DNA of 64,000 bases from Desulfobacteraceae bacterium (GCA_014237395.1 JABZFP010000027.1:24756-88755), one strand, 5' to 3'. Counted from the first letter of the stretch, positions 16,588 to 26,205 are shown. Program-made: numbers and translations. The notes: generated from the letters alone by a model not told the origin.

Positions 16588-17249
16588 TTCTCCCCCTTCT
16601 TGATGATCATGTTGACAAAGAGATGCGGTGTAACGACGCATTCGGGATCCAGACTGCCCACCGGAACGATGTCGTCGACCTCGGCGATGGTGAGGGTGGC
16701 GGCCATGGCCATCAACGGATTGAAATTACGCGCGGTTTTGTAATAGACGAGGTTGCCCAGTTCATCGGCCTTGTAGGCCTTGATCAAGGCCACGTCGGCA
16801 TGGATAGCGTGCTCGAGTACATGGGGCCGGCCATTGAAATCGCGGGTTTCCTTATCTTTGCCCAGCACGGTGCCGGCGGCCGTCGGCGTGAAAAAGGCCG
16901 CGATGCCAACACCGGCCGCCCGAATCGCTTCCGCAAATGAGCCCTGGGGAACCAGGCAGACATCGATTTCACCGGCATTGTAGGCGCGGGCCACATCGGG
17001 ATTCCAGTTATAGTAGTTTCCGATCAGGGCCTTGATCTGGCCATTGGCCAGAAATTTCCCCAGCCCTATGCCGGGCGATCCCAGATCGTTGGAGATGATC
17101 GTCAAATCCTTGAGATCACTTGCCGTCATGGTCTCCACAAGATTTTCGGGGTATCCGGCGTTGCCGAAGCTCCCCACCATGATCCGGTCACCTGAGCGAA
17201 TGGCGGCCACAGCGTCTTTCACGGATACGATTTTGGATGTATCAGGCAT
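16584..17249 (-). CDS. 3-oxoacid-type CoA-transferase, subunit A
   Basis: A 221-residue alpha subunit of a family I CoA-transferase. Visible motifs are SGDRIMVGSFGNAGYPENLVE near the N-terminus (the CoA-binding Gly-rich loop, usually GFG-x-x-G-x-P), ISNDLGSPGIGLGKFLANGQIKALIGNYYNWN and the PTAAGTVLGKDKETRDFNG region. The length fits AtoD/ScoA-type subunits. It is the first gene of a three-gene operon transcribed from a sigma-54 promoter 53-67 bases upstream, and it lies next to the sigma-54 activator. It overlaps subunit B by four bases, indicating equal expression. Confidence 0.92.
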   Translation of the reverse strand: MPDTSKIVSVKDAVAAIRSGDRIMVGSFGNAGYPENLVETMTASDLKDLTIISNDLGSPGIGLGKFLANGQIKALIGNYYNWNPDVARAYNAGEIDVCLVPQGSFAEAIRAAGVGIAAFFTPTAAGTVLGKDKETRDFNGRPHVLEHAIHADVALIKAYKADELGNLVYYKTARNFNPLMAMAATLTIAEVDDIVPVGSLDPECVVTPHLFVNMIIKKGEK

Positions 17250-17301
17250 GGCAGCGTCCTTTTTTGATATGGATACACAGCGTATAGGAATAGGGGGCTT
17301 A

Positions 17302-17316
17302 GCAGAACCTGTGCCA
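17302..17316 (-). promoter_or_regulatory. sigma-54 promoter of the CoA-transferase operon
   Basis: On the minus strand the sequence TGGCACAGGTTCTGC gives a perfect -24 element (TGGCAC) and GG-N10-GC spacing, with CTGC instead of TTGC at -12. Transcription would begin about 40 bases before the subunit A start codon. A sigma-54 activator is encoded just beyond it. Confidence 0.8.
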
Positions 17317-17444
17317 ATGTTGCTGGAGCGGGAACCGTGGCGGTATTCAGGTGGAAGCCTGAGGGATCGTCCCCGTTGGACAGGCGGGGCACTTCAGGTG
17401 GATTGCCGGATTCGAGATGAATTTCCGGGTCTCGGGTGTCCTAA

Positions 17445-19550
17445 TCATCCCAATTGCAGGGTGTTCTCCAGAAACCCGCAGATGGATTTGCCCCGGTCCG
17501 TAAGCGTGGTTCCCTGCTTGGTGGCACCCACCTCAACCAGGCCGTGTCGTTTAAGGTGTCTCAAGATGGTTTTCATGCGACCTTCGGTAATCAGGATTTG
17601 GCGGGCCTGAAGGGTCTGGCAGAGGGTGTTCCTTCCCGTCACCTGCCCTGCGCGACTGTCCAGTATCCGAAGCAGCCGGCACAGGACATAGCGATCCAGG
17701 TGGGCGGCTTCCAGCCGGGCCAGCAGCGGACCGAAGTCTTCCGGTGTGGTTCCGATCGACGGTGTTTGGCGGTGGGGAAGGCACTGCCTCAGGTTTTCCG
17801 GCAGATGGGTTCGTTCGATGGTGGTATTGCCCCGGGAGGAAATGAAGGCGTATTCGGCGGTGTTGATGAGTTCGCGAATGTTGCCGGGCCAGTCGTATGC
17901 GGTCAGAGCGGCCTTGGCAGAAGGGGTGATGGTTTTTTTGACCTTGTAGGTCTGGTCGAGATAGCGTCCGACGATATGGAGAATATCGGCGGGGCGCTCC
18001 CGCAACGGTGGAATGGAAAGCGGCAAGGTGTTCAACCGGTAATAGAGATCTTTGCGAAAGCGCCCCTTTTCCATCGCCAGCCGCAAATCGGTATTGGTGG
18101 CGGATATGACCCGGACATCGACCGGAACGATTTTGGCGCCGCCCACTTTCATGACTTCCCGTTCCTGCAGCACCCGGAGCAGGCGTGACTGGACCGAGGG
18201 GGAGGCGTCGCCAATTTCGTCGAGGAAGATGGTGCCGCCATGGGCCTGCTCGAAAAGGCCGGTTTTGCCGCCCTTTTTGGCGCCGGTAAAGGCGCCCTCG
18301 ACATAGCCGAAAAGTTCGCTTTCAATCAAACTTTCCGAAATGCCGGCAAAATTGACCGCCACAAAGGGGCCTTCGCGACGCATGGAATTGCGGTGAATGG
18401 CGTGGGCGAATATTTCTTTACCGGTGCCGCTTTCGCCGGTGATAATGATATTGCGTTCCGTCTGGGCAAAGCGACCGGCCATTTCGGTGAGATCGACCAG
18501 CTTCTCGCTTTCGCCCCAGATGTCCTTGAAGTCGTATTTGGTGACATGGCCCCTGGCGGTCAGTTTGGCGCGGACATCTTTTTCCAGCCGCTGGATGCGG
18601 GCTATTTCGCGGAAGGTATAGATATAATTGTCTGCCTGGGCGCCGATCACCGGAATCTTGCTGACGATCATCTGCTTTCCCCGGTAGTTGTATATCCCGG
18701 CTGATTTCCCTTCCGGGTTTGTTTCCTCGATCAGGTCGGCGACCTTCTCAAAATCCTTGACGGCTTCGTGGAACTTCGACTGCAGCAGTTTGGTCTCGTC
18801 GCGGCCGAGGAAGCGTGCCACGGATTTATTGGCCAGGTTGATCCGTCCGTATTGGTTGACGGATATGACGCCGTCGTCGAACTCGTTTAAAATGACTTCG
18901 TTGCGTTTGCGCAGCAGCCGTGCCTGGACCAGCGCTTCCGCGAGCTTGCGGCTCGATTCCATCAGAAAGAAATGGTAGTTGTTGGCATAGTTCTCAAGGT
19001 ATTCCTGGTCCAGGTTCAGCGCCAGAAGCAATTCCGAAAAGGACTTGATACTGATCAGACGGGGTCCGATGTCGATGACGGTGTCGATCCCGGCCGGACA
19101 AAGATGGGTCATACCGGGTGAAATGGCCGTCTGGATAGCCGCCAGATCGATGTGCGCTTCACGCCCTTTCCAGAAAGGCACATAGTTCAGATGCGTGATG
19201 CCCAGATCTTTCAGTGATTTGAGCGTTTCCTCGGCGGCATAGCGGGGATGGTTGACCACCAGAACGGTGGTGCCCTTGGGCAGCATGAGGACTTTTTCCA
19301 GGTTGTAGCCAGTGATGATGCGTTGCGGCGCGAAAAGCGGACGGCCGGGGAAGGACTTGCGGGCCAGGGGCAGCATGTTCTCCCCCGAGGTCATGATAAG
19401 ATCGTATTCCGGAAGGCCGGCGATTTCGTTGATGCAGGCACCGCTTACGGTTACCTCGCTTCCGATGATATTGTGGATGGTATTGCACAGGAATTTATTG
19501 ACCCCTTTGTCCAGCGACAATATCAGCAGCCTTTTGTGAGCCGTATTCAT
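17445..19550 (-). CDS. sigma-54-dependent activator, PAS type, winged-helix C-terminus
   Basis: A 701-residue enhancer-binding protein. Residues 1-200 resemble a PrpR-N-type sensor (LPEYDLIMTSGENMLPLA, and LPKGTTVLVVNHP). Residues about 220-325 are a PAS domain (LNEFDDGVISVNQYGRI). Residues about 345-580 are the AAA+ domain: Walker A GESGTGKE, the sigma-54-contact loop GAFTGA, Walker B TIFLDEIGD and R-finger region LRERPADI. Unlike most of the family, the C-terminus carries no Fis-type helix-turn-helix; it reads as a winged-helix-like segment (MKTILRHLKRHGLVEVGATKQG). The start is the ATG after GCGAGGTTCG. Sigma-54 promoters lie on both sides, so it probably controls both flanking operons. 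Confidence 0.9.
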   Translation of the reverse strand: MNTAHKRLLILSLDKGVNKFLCNTIHNIIGSEVTVSGACINEIAGLPEYDLIMTSGENMLPLARKSFPGRPLFAPQRIITGYNLEKVLMLPKGTTVLVVNHPRYAAEETLKSLKDLGITHLNYVPFWKGREAHIDLAAIQTAISPGMTHLCPAGIDTVIDIGPRLISIKSFSELLLALNLDQEYLENYANNYHFFLMESSRKLAEALVQARLLRKRNEVILNEFDDGVISVNQYGRINLANKSVARFLGRDETKLLQSKFHEAVKDFEKVADLIEETNPEGKSAGIYNYRGKQMIVSKIPVIGAQADNYIYTFREIARIQRLEKDVRAKLTARGHVTKYDFKDIWGESEKLVDLTEMAGRFAQTERNIIITGESGTGKEIFAHAIHRNSMRREGPFVAVNFAGISESLIESELFGYVEGAFTGAKKGGKTGLFEQAHGGTIFLDEIGDASPSVQSRLLRVLQEREVMKVGGAKIVPVDVRVISATNTDLRLAMEKGRFRKDLYYRLNTLPLSIPPLRERPADILHIVGRYLDQTYKVKKTITPSAKAALTAYDWPGNIRELINTAEYAFISSRGNTTIERTHLPENLRQCLPHRQTPSIGTTPEDFGPLLARLEAAHLDRYVLCRLLRILDSRAGQVTGRNTLCQTLQARQILITEGRMKTILRHLKRHGLVEVGATKQGTTLTDRGKSICGFLENTLQLG

Positions 19551-19712
19551 CGAACCTCGCAATATTAGGATAAAATAAGGCCGATCAATATCCCAATCCG
19601 CCTAAATAAATCAAGTTCGAAAACAAACGCGGTCCTCGTGCCAATCCTTTTCCCACTGTTTCGCCCCTGCCGGCGTGCGGGCCGTTCGGGTGTGGGCATG
19701 TGAAAGACGTGC

Positions 19713-19727
19713 TGGCATAACTATTGC
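19713..19727 (+). promoter_or_regulatory. sigma-54 promoter of the aminotransferase-AOR-liv operon
   Basis: TGGCATAACTATTGC has the -24 element TGGCAT and the -12 element TTGC with exact GG-N10-GC spacing. The predicted start is about 60 bases before the aminotransferase ATG. It lies in the 250-base gap between the activator gene and the operon. No clear palindromic activator site was seen upstream. Confidence 0.85.
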
Positions 19728-19799
19728 GAAGCGCCTGTCCATGGAGCGTCACATGGGCGGGACGCAAGGATACGGTTCCGAATTCGAGGAATAAAGCGC

Positions 19800-21140
19800 A
19801 TGCAAGGACAACACGAGTTACCGGGTTTTGTTTTTCCAAGGCAATTGTCTTCACGGCTGGCCACGGCCGTGGCGGCCCGTGACTGCTGGATCGAAGATGC
19901 CGACGGCCATCGCCTTCTGGATGCCTCCGGCGGTCCCCTGGTGGTGAATGTCGGCCATGGCCGCCCCGAGGTTGCCCGAGCGGTTCACGACCAGATCCTG
20001 CAATGCGACTATGTTCATCCCACCATGTTTACGGGCGCGCCCGTGGAGACCCTGGCGGCGACCCTGGCCCGTCTCGCACCGGAGGGTATCGAGCGGTTCT
20101 ATTTCATGAGCAGCGGTTCCGAGGCCATTGAGACTGCAATCAAAATGGCCCGGCAGGTTCACCTGGCCCAGGGGGCTCCCCAGCGGTTCCGCTTGATTTC
20201 CCGCTGGAAGTCCTACCACGGGTTGACCTTGGGCGCTCTCTCGGCCACCGGGCGGACGGCCTTTCGCCAGGCCTTTACCCCCATGCTGCCCGAAACAGCG
20301 CATATCGACCCGCCCTACTGCTATCGTTGCGCTTTCGGGAAGACGTATCCGGACTGCCGGCTTCGTTGTGCCGATGCTCTGGAGGAGATGATTCAAAATC
20401 TGGGACCGGAGACGGTCTCGGCGTTTTTGGCGGAAACGGTTTCCGGCGCCACCATTGCCGCGGCGGTGCCGCCCCCCGGCTACTGGCGAAGAATTCGCGA
20501 GATCTGCGACCGCTATGGGGTTCTGCTGATCCTCGACGAGGTTTTTTGTGGTTTTGGCCGCACCGGCCGCTGGTTCGCCGCGGAGCATTATGATGTGGTG
20601 CCCGATCTCGTTACCATGGGGAAAGGGCTTTCGGGCGGTGCCATCGGGCTGTCGGCCGTCGGCATCCAGCAGCGCCATTTTGACCGGATTCGCAGCGGCC
20701 CGGGGGTATTCATGCACGGCGGCACCTTTTCTCATCATCAGGTCGCCTGCGCCGCCGGCAATGCCGTGATCGCGATTATCGAGCAAGAGCAGCTGGTGGA
20801 CCGCGTGGCGCGGTTGGGGCCGCAGTTGGGCGGCTGCCTGACCGACCAGCTTGCCGATCATCCCCACGTGGGCGATATTCGCGGGGTCGGTTTCATGTGG
20901 GGCGTCGAGTTTGTCCAGGACCGGGAGACGCGTCGACCCTTTCCCAGGCAGGAGCGGATCACGGAGCGGCTCTGGCAATATCTATACGATCAGGGGGTGC
21001 TGCTTTACAAGAGCACGGGCCTGGCCGGCACCGACGGCGATGCGCTGGTCATCGGCCCTCCCTTTGTCATGGCTGAAAACGATATCGAAAGGGTTGTTTC
21101 AGCGCTTAAAGCAGCCCTGCATCATGTGTTCCCCGGCTGA
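19800..21140 (+). CDS. class III PLP-dependent aminotransferase
   Basis: A 446-residue aminotransferase of the omega-amino-acid/GABA/acetylornithine class. The cofactor sites are clear: YFMSSGSEAIETAIKMAR binds the phosphate, LILDEVFCGFGRTGRWFA contains the Asp that contacts the pyridine nitrogen, and LVTMGKGLSGG holds the Schiff-base Lys. SWKSYHG-like and GGTFSHHQVACAAGNAV motifs follow family positions. These enzymes take a terminal amino group from amines, beta- or omega-amino acids or taurine and produce an aldehyde. An AOR gene follows 77 bases later, so the product is probably an aldehyde oxidised there. The start ATG has GAGGA 9 bases upstream. The exact substrate is unknown. Confidence 0.9.
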   Translation: MQGQHELPGFVFPRQLSSRLATAVAARDCWIEDADGHRLLDASGGPLVVNVGHGRPEVARAVHDQILQCDYVHPTMFTGAPVETLAATLARLAPEGIERFYFMSSGSEAIETAIKMARQVHLAQGAPQRFRLISRWKSYHGLTLGALSATGRTAFRQAFTPMLPETAHIDPPYCYRCAFGKTYPDCRLRCADALEEMIQNLGPETVSAFLAETVSGATIAAAVPPPGYWRRIREICDRYGVLLILDEVFCGFGRTGRWFAAEHYDVVPDLVTMGKGLSGGAIGLSAVGIQQRHFDRIRSGPGVFMHGGTFSHHQVACAAGNAVIAIIEQEQLVDRVARLGPQLGGCLTDQLADHPHVGDIRGVGFMWGVEFVQDRETRRPFPRQERITERLWQYLYDQGVLLYKSTGLAGTDGDALVIGPPFVMAENDIERVVSALKAALHHVFPG

Positions 21141-21217
21141 GGCGCCGGCACAAAGCCCCGGTGGTGCTCCATGCCGGGAGGCTGTCGGCCGGTGGAACGG
21201 TTTGAAGGAGGATGACG

Positions 21218-23062
21218 ATGGCGGATCTTTTCGGATGGCGAGGCAAGGTCTTGCGGGTCGATCTGACGACCGGCGACATCAAAGCAGAAGCGCTCGATCC
21301 CGCGGTGGCCCGGAATTATATCGGCGGCCGCGGGCTGGGTATTCACACCATGCTGGCGGAAATGGATCCCGGCTGCGATCCCCTGGGCGCTGAAAACCTG
21401 TTGATCATGGCGACAGGCCCCCTTACGGGCACCAGTGCACCCACCGGTGCCCGCTACATGGTGATGACCAAGTCGCCGTTGACCGGGGCGGTGACCTGCT
21501 CCAATTCCGGTGGAAAATTTCCGGCTACCTTAAAAAAAGCCGGAATCGACATGATCGTTTTTGACGGAAGGTCGCCGGAACCGGTGTATCTATGGATCGA
21601 CCGGGGAAAGGCCGAACTGCGGCCGGCAGACCACCTGTGGGGCAAGGATGTTCATGCGACGGATGCTGCCTTGCACATCGAAACCCACCCCGATGTGCGC
21701 GTGGCGTGTATCGGGCCGGCCGGTGAAAACGGGGTCCTTTTTGCCAGCATCATGAACGACAAAGACCGGGCGGCGGGGCGTTCGGGCGTGGGAGCGGTCA
21801 TGGGCGCCAAACATCTCAAAGCCGTGGCCGTGCGCGGCGATTCGCCGGTTCCCCTGTGGGACAAGGACGCTTTCCGGGCCAGCGTCAAGAAAGCCAACAA
21901 ACGGTTCACCGACGGCCTTCAGGGCCAGCCCTCGGGGCTTCGTCTATACGGCACGGCCGCCACCATTACCGGTACCCAGACCGTGGGGGCGCTCCCCACC
22001 CGGAATTTCCAGCAGGGCACTTTTGAAAAGTGGGAAGCCATCAACGGCCAGACCCTGAGTGAAAAATACCTGACGAGCCCGAAAGCCTGTCATTCCTGTC
22101 CCATCGCCTGCGGCCGCGCCACCAAGGTCGACGACCCCGGCTACGAGGGCGAGGGCGAAGGCCCGGAGTATGAAACCATATATGCCATGGGTTCCAATTG
22201 CGGGATCGACCACCTGGGTGCCCTGACCAAGGCCAATTATATCTGCAATGAGCAAGGCATGGATACCATCACCATGGGCAGCACCATCGCCTGCGCGATG
22301 GAGATGTGTGAAAAGGGCTATATCCCCGAGAATGAGGTCGGCATCGGCCGCCCGTTGCGGTTCGGCGATGCCGACGCCCTGGTCGAACTGACCCTCCTGA
22401 CGGCCCAGCGTCGCGGTTTCGGACGCTGGCTGGCGGAAGGCAGCCTGCGTCTGGCCACGCGTTACGGGCACCCCGAGCTGGCAATCGTCGCCAAGGGGCA
22501 GGAGTTTGCCGGCTACGATCCCCGCGGTGAACAGGGCATGGGACTGGCCTATGCCACCTCGCCCATCGGGGCTTCCCACATGCGGGGCGATCCCGCCTAC
22601 ATCGAAATCCTGGGCGTACCCAAGCTTATCGACCCGCTGCAACGGGAAGGAAAAGCCAAACTGGTCATGGACTGGCAGAACCATTTTGCCGTCATCGATG
22701 CCGCCGGTCTTTGCGTCTTTTTCTCGGTGCGCAATCTCATGACGGCAGATGAAGCAATCCGGCCGGAGGGCATCCTGGAACTGGTCAATGCCGCGACGGG
22801 ATCCGATTACACGCTGGATGAGCTGTCGGCGGCCGGCGAGCGGATCTGGAATGCCGAGCGGCTGTTTCTTATCCGGGCCGGCTTTTCCGCCAAAGACGAT
22901 ACCCTGCCGGACCGCATCCTCAAGGAGCCGCTGCCTGACGGACCGGCGAAAGGCATGGTCTGCCGACTGGATGAAATGCTTGGTGAGTATTACCGGCTGC
23001 GGGGCTGGGATGAAAACGGTGTTCCCGGGCCGGAAAAATTGGAGGCCCTGGGGTTGCTTTGA
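21218..23062 (+). CDS. aor: aldehyde:ferredoxin oxidoreductase (tungsten type)
   Basis: A 614-residue AOR-family enzyme that oxidises aldehydes to acids and reduces ferredoxin. The N-terminal GWRGKVLRVDLTTGDIKAE and YIGGRGLGIHTML are the family opening. The [4Fe-4S] ligands are Cys291, Cys294 and Cys298 (CHSCPIAC) and Cys499 in DAAGLCVF. Pterin-binding stretches include TGPLTGTSAPTGARYM and GKFPATLKKAG, and EGPEYETIYAMGSNCGI is also typical. The cytosolic enzyme needs a tungsto-bispterin cofactor; a MoaD-like carrier sits in the paired operon. The ATG at 21218 is chosen over 21212 because AAGGAGG is 7 bases ahead of it. It lies between the aminotransferase and the transporter genes in one operon. 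Confidence 0.95.
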   Translation: MADLFGWRGKVLRVDLTTGDIKAEALDPAVARNYIGGRGLGIHTMLAEMDPGCDPLGAENLLIMATGPLTGTSAPTGARYMVMTKSPLTGAVTCSNSGGKFPATLKKAGIDMIVFDGRSPEPVYLWIDRGKAELRPADHLWGKDVHATDAALHIETHPDVRVACIGPAGENGVLFASIMNDKDRAAGRSGVGAVMGAKHLKAVAVRGDSPVPLWDKDAFRASVKKANKRFTDGLQGQPSGLRLYGTAATITGTQTVGALPTRNFQQGTFEKWEAINGQTLSEKYLTSPKACHSCPIACGRATKVDDPGYEGEGEGPEYETIYAMGSNCGIDHLGALTKANYICNEQGMDTITMGSTIACAMEMCEKGYIPENEVGIGRPLRFGDADALVELTLLTAQRRGFGRWLAEGSLRLATRYGHPELAIVAKGQEFAGYDPRGEQGMGLAYATSPIGASHMRGDPAYIEILGVPKLIDPLQREGKAKLVMDWQNHFAVIDAAGLCVFFSVRNLMTADEAIRPEGILELVNAATGSDYTLDELSAAGERIWNAERLFLIRAGFSAKDDTLPDRILKEPLPDGPAKGMVCRLDEMLGEYYRLRGWDENGVPGPEKLEALGLL

Positions 23063-23144
23063 TGAAGGACCGCAAGCCATGCGCTTGACAGAGCGCTGAA
23101 TGACCGTGGATGTCGCTGGACTAACCCCAAAGAGGAGGAAAAAA

Positions 23145-24326
23145 ATGCGAAAAATCAGTTGGTTATTGGTTTTAACGGTTGCCCTGTCGCTCTTGGCAAT
23201 CGGCCCGGCCTGGTCTTCGGACACCATCAAAGTGGGTGTTGTCGGCCCCCGTACCGGCGGGGCCGCCGCTACCGGCAAGGCCTTCGAAGAAGGCATCCAG
23301 CTGGCGACCGACTATGTCAACGCCAAGGGCGGGGTTTTGAACAAGAAACTGGAGATCGTTTTCGAGGACACGGCTGGCGCACCTGACAAGGCGGCCAGCG
23401 GATTTGAGCGATTGGCTACCCGGGACAAGGTTGTCATGGTTTTGGGCGAGAGTCACTCCTCGGCCGCCCTGGCCGAGATTGAAGTGGCCAACCGGCTCGG
23501 GATCCCATTCATGGTGGTGGAAGCCTGGGCCGATCCCATCACTGCCAAGAACTACCGCTATGTCTTCCGTGCCGGCCCTTCCAACTCCGGCGTGGTCAAT
23601 GACACCATCGCCAAATGGGTGGCGGCCGAACAATTCAAGAAAGTGGCCATCGTTGCGGAAAATACCGACTGGGGTCTGGGCATTGCCGAGCTAACTGAAA
23701 AAGCAATGGACAAAGCCGGCGTGCCTTACCTGACCGTGACCACCGAACGCAAGAGCCAGGACCACTACATGGAGCTGACCAAGCTCAAGGCTTTTGATCC
23801 GGATGCCGTTCTGGCCTTTGTCTACGGTACGGGCTTGCACTATTTCGTGGCCCAAGCCGGCGAAGTCGGACTCACTCCCAAGGCCATCATTCTGGACGGG
23901 GCCGGGCCGCCGAGTCTCTGGCCCGATTTCTGGCCCAACGTCGGCGAGTACGGCGACCTGGAGTGCTTTGTCTCTTCCATGCACGAAAAGGTGGAACTGA
24001 CCGAACTGGCCACCCAGTTCCGCAAATCCTATGTCGAGGCCTTCGGCAAGGCGCCGACCGATTATAAGTCCCGGTCCATGTTCGATGCCATCCTTATTGC
24101 CGCCGACGCCATCAATCGCGCCGGATCGGTGGATGCGGAAAAACTGGTCGAAGCCCTGGAGAAAACCGACCTGACGGTTACCCGCGGCAAGGTCACCTTC
24201 GGGACGGAAAAGGGCGGGCCCGAATACCACCACTGGATGCCGCCCATGCTGGTCATCCAATGGCAGAACAAGGAACAGGTCGTGCTCTTCCCTGCTGAAG
24301 GGGCCACCGGAAAACTCAAACGATAA
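23145..24326 (+). CDS. LivK-type ABC transporter substrate-binding protein
   Basis: A 393-residue periplasmic binding protein of the branched-chain amino acid/amide family. A signal peptide covers residues 1-24 (WLLVLTVALSLLAIGPAWSS). The mature part opens with DTIKVGVVGPRTGGAAATGKAFEEGIQLATDYVNAKGGV, the family pattern, and ends with a typical GKVTFG and MPPMLVIQW. It captures the substrate for the LivHMGF permease encoded next. Binding specificity cannot be read reliably; an amine or amino acid that feeds the aminotransferase is expected. The ATG follows AGAGGAGG. A hairpin after the gene probably stabilises its mRNA relative to the downstream genes. Confidence 0.92.
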   Translation: MRKISWLLVLTVALSLLAIGPAWSSDTIKVGVVGPRTGGAAATGKAFEEGIQLATDYVNAKGGVLNKKLEIVFEDTAGAPDKAASGFERLATRDKVVMVLGESHSSAALAEIEVANRLGIPFMVVEAWADPITAKNYRYVFRAGPSNSGVVNDTIAKWVAAEQFKKVAIVAENTDWGLGIAELTEKAMDKAGVPYLTVTTERKSQDHYMELTKLKAFDPDAVLAFVYGTGLHYFVAQAGEVGLTPKAIILDGAGPPSLWPDFWPNVGEYGDLECFVSSMHEKVELTELATQFRKSYVEAFGKAPTDYKSRSMFDAILIAADAINRAGSVDAEKLVEALEKTDLTVTRGKVTFGTEKGGPEYHHWMPPMLVIQWQNKEQVVLFPAEGATGKLKR

Positions 24327-24337
24327 TAGTGCCAACG

Positions 24338-24365
24338 GTTCCGCCCCCTGCCGAGGGGGCGGAAC
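24338..24365 (+). other. intercistronic hairpin after livK-like gene
   Basis: A perfect 11-bp stem GTTCCGCCCCC / GGGGGCGGAAC with a 6-base loop lies 11 bases after the binding-protein stop and 19 before livH. There is no U-run, so it is probably an mRNA-protecting element that raises binding-protein yield, not a terminator. Confidence 0.7.
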
Positions 24366-24383
24366 AGGTCGGAACGGAGTCCC

Positions 24384-25241
24384 ATGTTTGCCATAGCCTC
24401 AATGAACGGTATTGTCATTGGTGTCATCTACGCCCTGTCCGCCCTCGGTGTCTCGTTGGTGGTCGGCATCATGAACGTGGTGAATTTCGCCCACGGGGAA
24501 TTTTATATCCTCGCCGGTTATTTTTCTTATCTGTTTGCCACCGCCCTGGGGATGAACCTGCTGGCGGCCATGACGCTGGCCGTGGCGATCGTCTTCGTTT
24601 TCGGGCTGCTGGTCGAATACACCCTGATTCGTCCCACCTACGGCGATGATTTGTATTCCCTGATTCTGACGTTCATTCTTTCCATCGTGCTGCAAAACGC
24701 CTATCTGCTCATCTTTGGACCCTATCCCAACAAGCCGCCCGGCTGGGTCAGGGGCGCCACGGACATTTTCGGCCTTTTCATGTACGGCAACCAGCGCTTG
24801 GCGGCCCTGGTGGCCGGCACCTGCGTCATCGTCTTTGTCTTTGCCATGATCAAGCTGACGTGGTTTGGCCGCATCATCCGGGCCACCTCGCAGGACCGGG
24901 GCATGGCCGAACTCAACGGGGTCAACACGACCCGGCTCAACATGCTCAGCTTCGGTCTGGGATGTGCGCTGGCGGCCGCCGCCGGGGTCATTCTGGCGCC
25001 GGTCTTTCCGGTCACCCCCACTGCCGGGGTGCCGGTGGCCCTGACCGCCTTCGTGGTGGTGGTCCTGGGCGGTATGGGGTCCCTGCGGGGGTGCATTGTC
25101 GGCGGGTTGACCCTGGGCCTGGTGGAAAACCTCGGGGCGGCCTACCTGTCCACCGGTTACAAGCACGTGTTCGGATTTATCATTCTCATCCTGGTGTTGG
25201 CCATCCGCCCGTCGGGTCTCTTCGGCCACAAGGAGGCCTGA
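24384..25241 (+). CDS. LivH-type ABC permease
   Basis: A 285-residue integral membrane permease of the branched-chain amino acid transport family. About eight hydrophobic helices are present. The opening MNGIVIGVIYALSALGVSLVVGIMNVVNFAHGEFYILAGY is the classic LivH signature (GMLNFAHGE), and AVVVLGGMGSLRGCIVGG matches the conserved C-terminal loop that contacts the ATPases. It pairs with LivM. The ATG follows ACGGAGTCCC. Confidence 0.93.
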   Translation: MFAIASMNGIVIGVIYALSALGVSLVVGIMNVVNFAHGEFYILAGYFSYLFATALGMNLLAAMTLAVAIVFVFGLLVEYTLIRPTYGDDLYSLILTFILSIVLQNAYLLIFGPYPNKPPGWVRGATDIFGLFMYGNQRLAALVAGTCVIVFVFAMIKLTWFGRIIRATSQDRGMAELNGVNTTRLNMLSFGLGCALAAAAGVILAPVFPVTPTAGVPVALTAFVVVVLGGMGSLRGCIVGGLTLGLVENLGAAYLSTGYKHVFGFIILILVLAIRPSGLFGHKEA

Positions 25242-25248
25242 TTTGGCA

Positions 25249-26202
25249 ATGTCACAGGGGGCATCGATTTTGAAAAGCAACCGGAAGAACTTCTTGTATG
25301 GTGCGGGGCTGGCCGCATTCGCCGTCTTGCCATGGATGCTGGGGGTCTACAACCAGCACGTGCTCATCGTCTGCCTGTTTTACACCATGATGGCCGCCTC
25401 GTGGAACCTGATCGCCGGGTACACGGGCCAGATTTCCTTTGGCCATGCGGCCTTTGCCGGCATTGGCGCCTACGTATCCGGCATCCTGGCCGTCAAGGCG
25501 GGACTCAACCCCTGGGTCGGTGTCGCCGCCGGCACCGTCGCGGCCGCTTTCTTCGGCTTGCTGGTGGGCCTGCTCTGCTTGCGCATGGGAGGGATTTACC
25601 TTTCCCTGACCACCCTTGGGTTCTCGGAAATTTTGCATATCATCATCAACAACGAATATGAAATCACCCGGGGGACCATGGGGCTCCAGGTGCCGGGACT
25701 GACGACCAGCTATTCCAAGATTTCCTATTTCTATATCTTCCTGGTGGGCGCCGTGATTACCCTGACCATTGTCTACAAGCTGGTTCATTCCAACGTCGGT
25801 TTGAATTTCCGGGCCGTCCAAAACGACGAACGGGCCGCGTCGGCGCTAGGTGTGGACGTGGTCCGGACCCGCCTTCTGGCGTTTACCGTTTCCAGCGCTT
25901 TGGCGGGCATGGCCGGTGCGCTCTTCGGCCACTATATGATGCTGATCACGCCGCATATCCCTTCCCTGGATCAGCAGTTCCTGGTGCTTTCCATGACGGT
26001 GATCGGTGGGCTGGGGTCGTTTGTCGGACCGGTGATCGGGGCTTTCTGCCTGGAAATCCTGTCGGAATACATCCGGGCCTGGGGTGAGTACCACGTCCTG
26101 GTATTCGGACTGGTTGCCCTGGTGGTGGCCCGGTTCGCCCCCAAGGGGCTGGTGGGGATCTACAAGGCCTGGCGGGGAAAAAAACGACCGGAGACTGCTT
26201 AA
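25249..26202 (+). CDS. LivM-type ABC permease
   Basis: A 317-residue membrane permease, partner of LivH. Family motifs are SWNLIAGYTGQISFGHAAFAGIGAYVSGIL and SMTVIGGLGSFVGPVIGA near the C-terminus (the EAA-like coupling loop). Eight to nine hydrophobic helices. AAGGAGG lies at 25230, inside the end of livH, 6 bases before a TTG at 25243 and 12 before the ATG at 25249; either could start translation, a difference of two residues. Tightly coupled to livH (8 bases). Confidence 0.92.
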   Translation: MSQGASILKSNRKNFLYGAGLAAFAVLPWMLGVYNQHVLIVCLFYTMMAASWNLIAGYTGQISFGHAAFAGIGAYVSGILAVKAGLNPWVGVAAGTVAAAFFGLLVGLLCLRMGGIYLSLTTLGFSEILHIIINNEYEITRGTMGLQVPGLTTSYSKISYFYIFLVGAVITLTIVYKLVHSNVGLNFRAVQNDERAASALGVDVVRTRLLAFTVSSALAGMAGALFGHYMMLITPHIPSLDQQFLVLSMTVIGGLGSFVGPVIGAFCLEILSEYIRAWGEYHVLVFGLVALVVARFAPKGLVGIYKAWRGKKRPETA

Positions 26203-26205
26203 CCG

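Noticed and set aside
21944..23296. A 450-codon frame antisense to the AOR gene and the start of the livK-like gene
   Set aside because: It crosses two real genes and has no family-like sequence.
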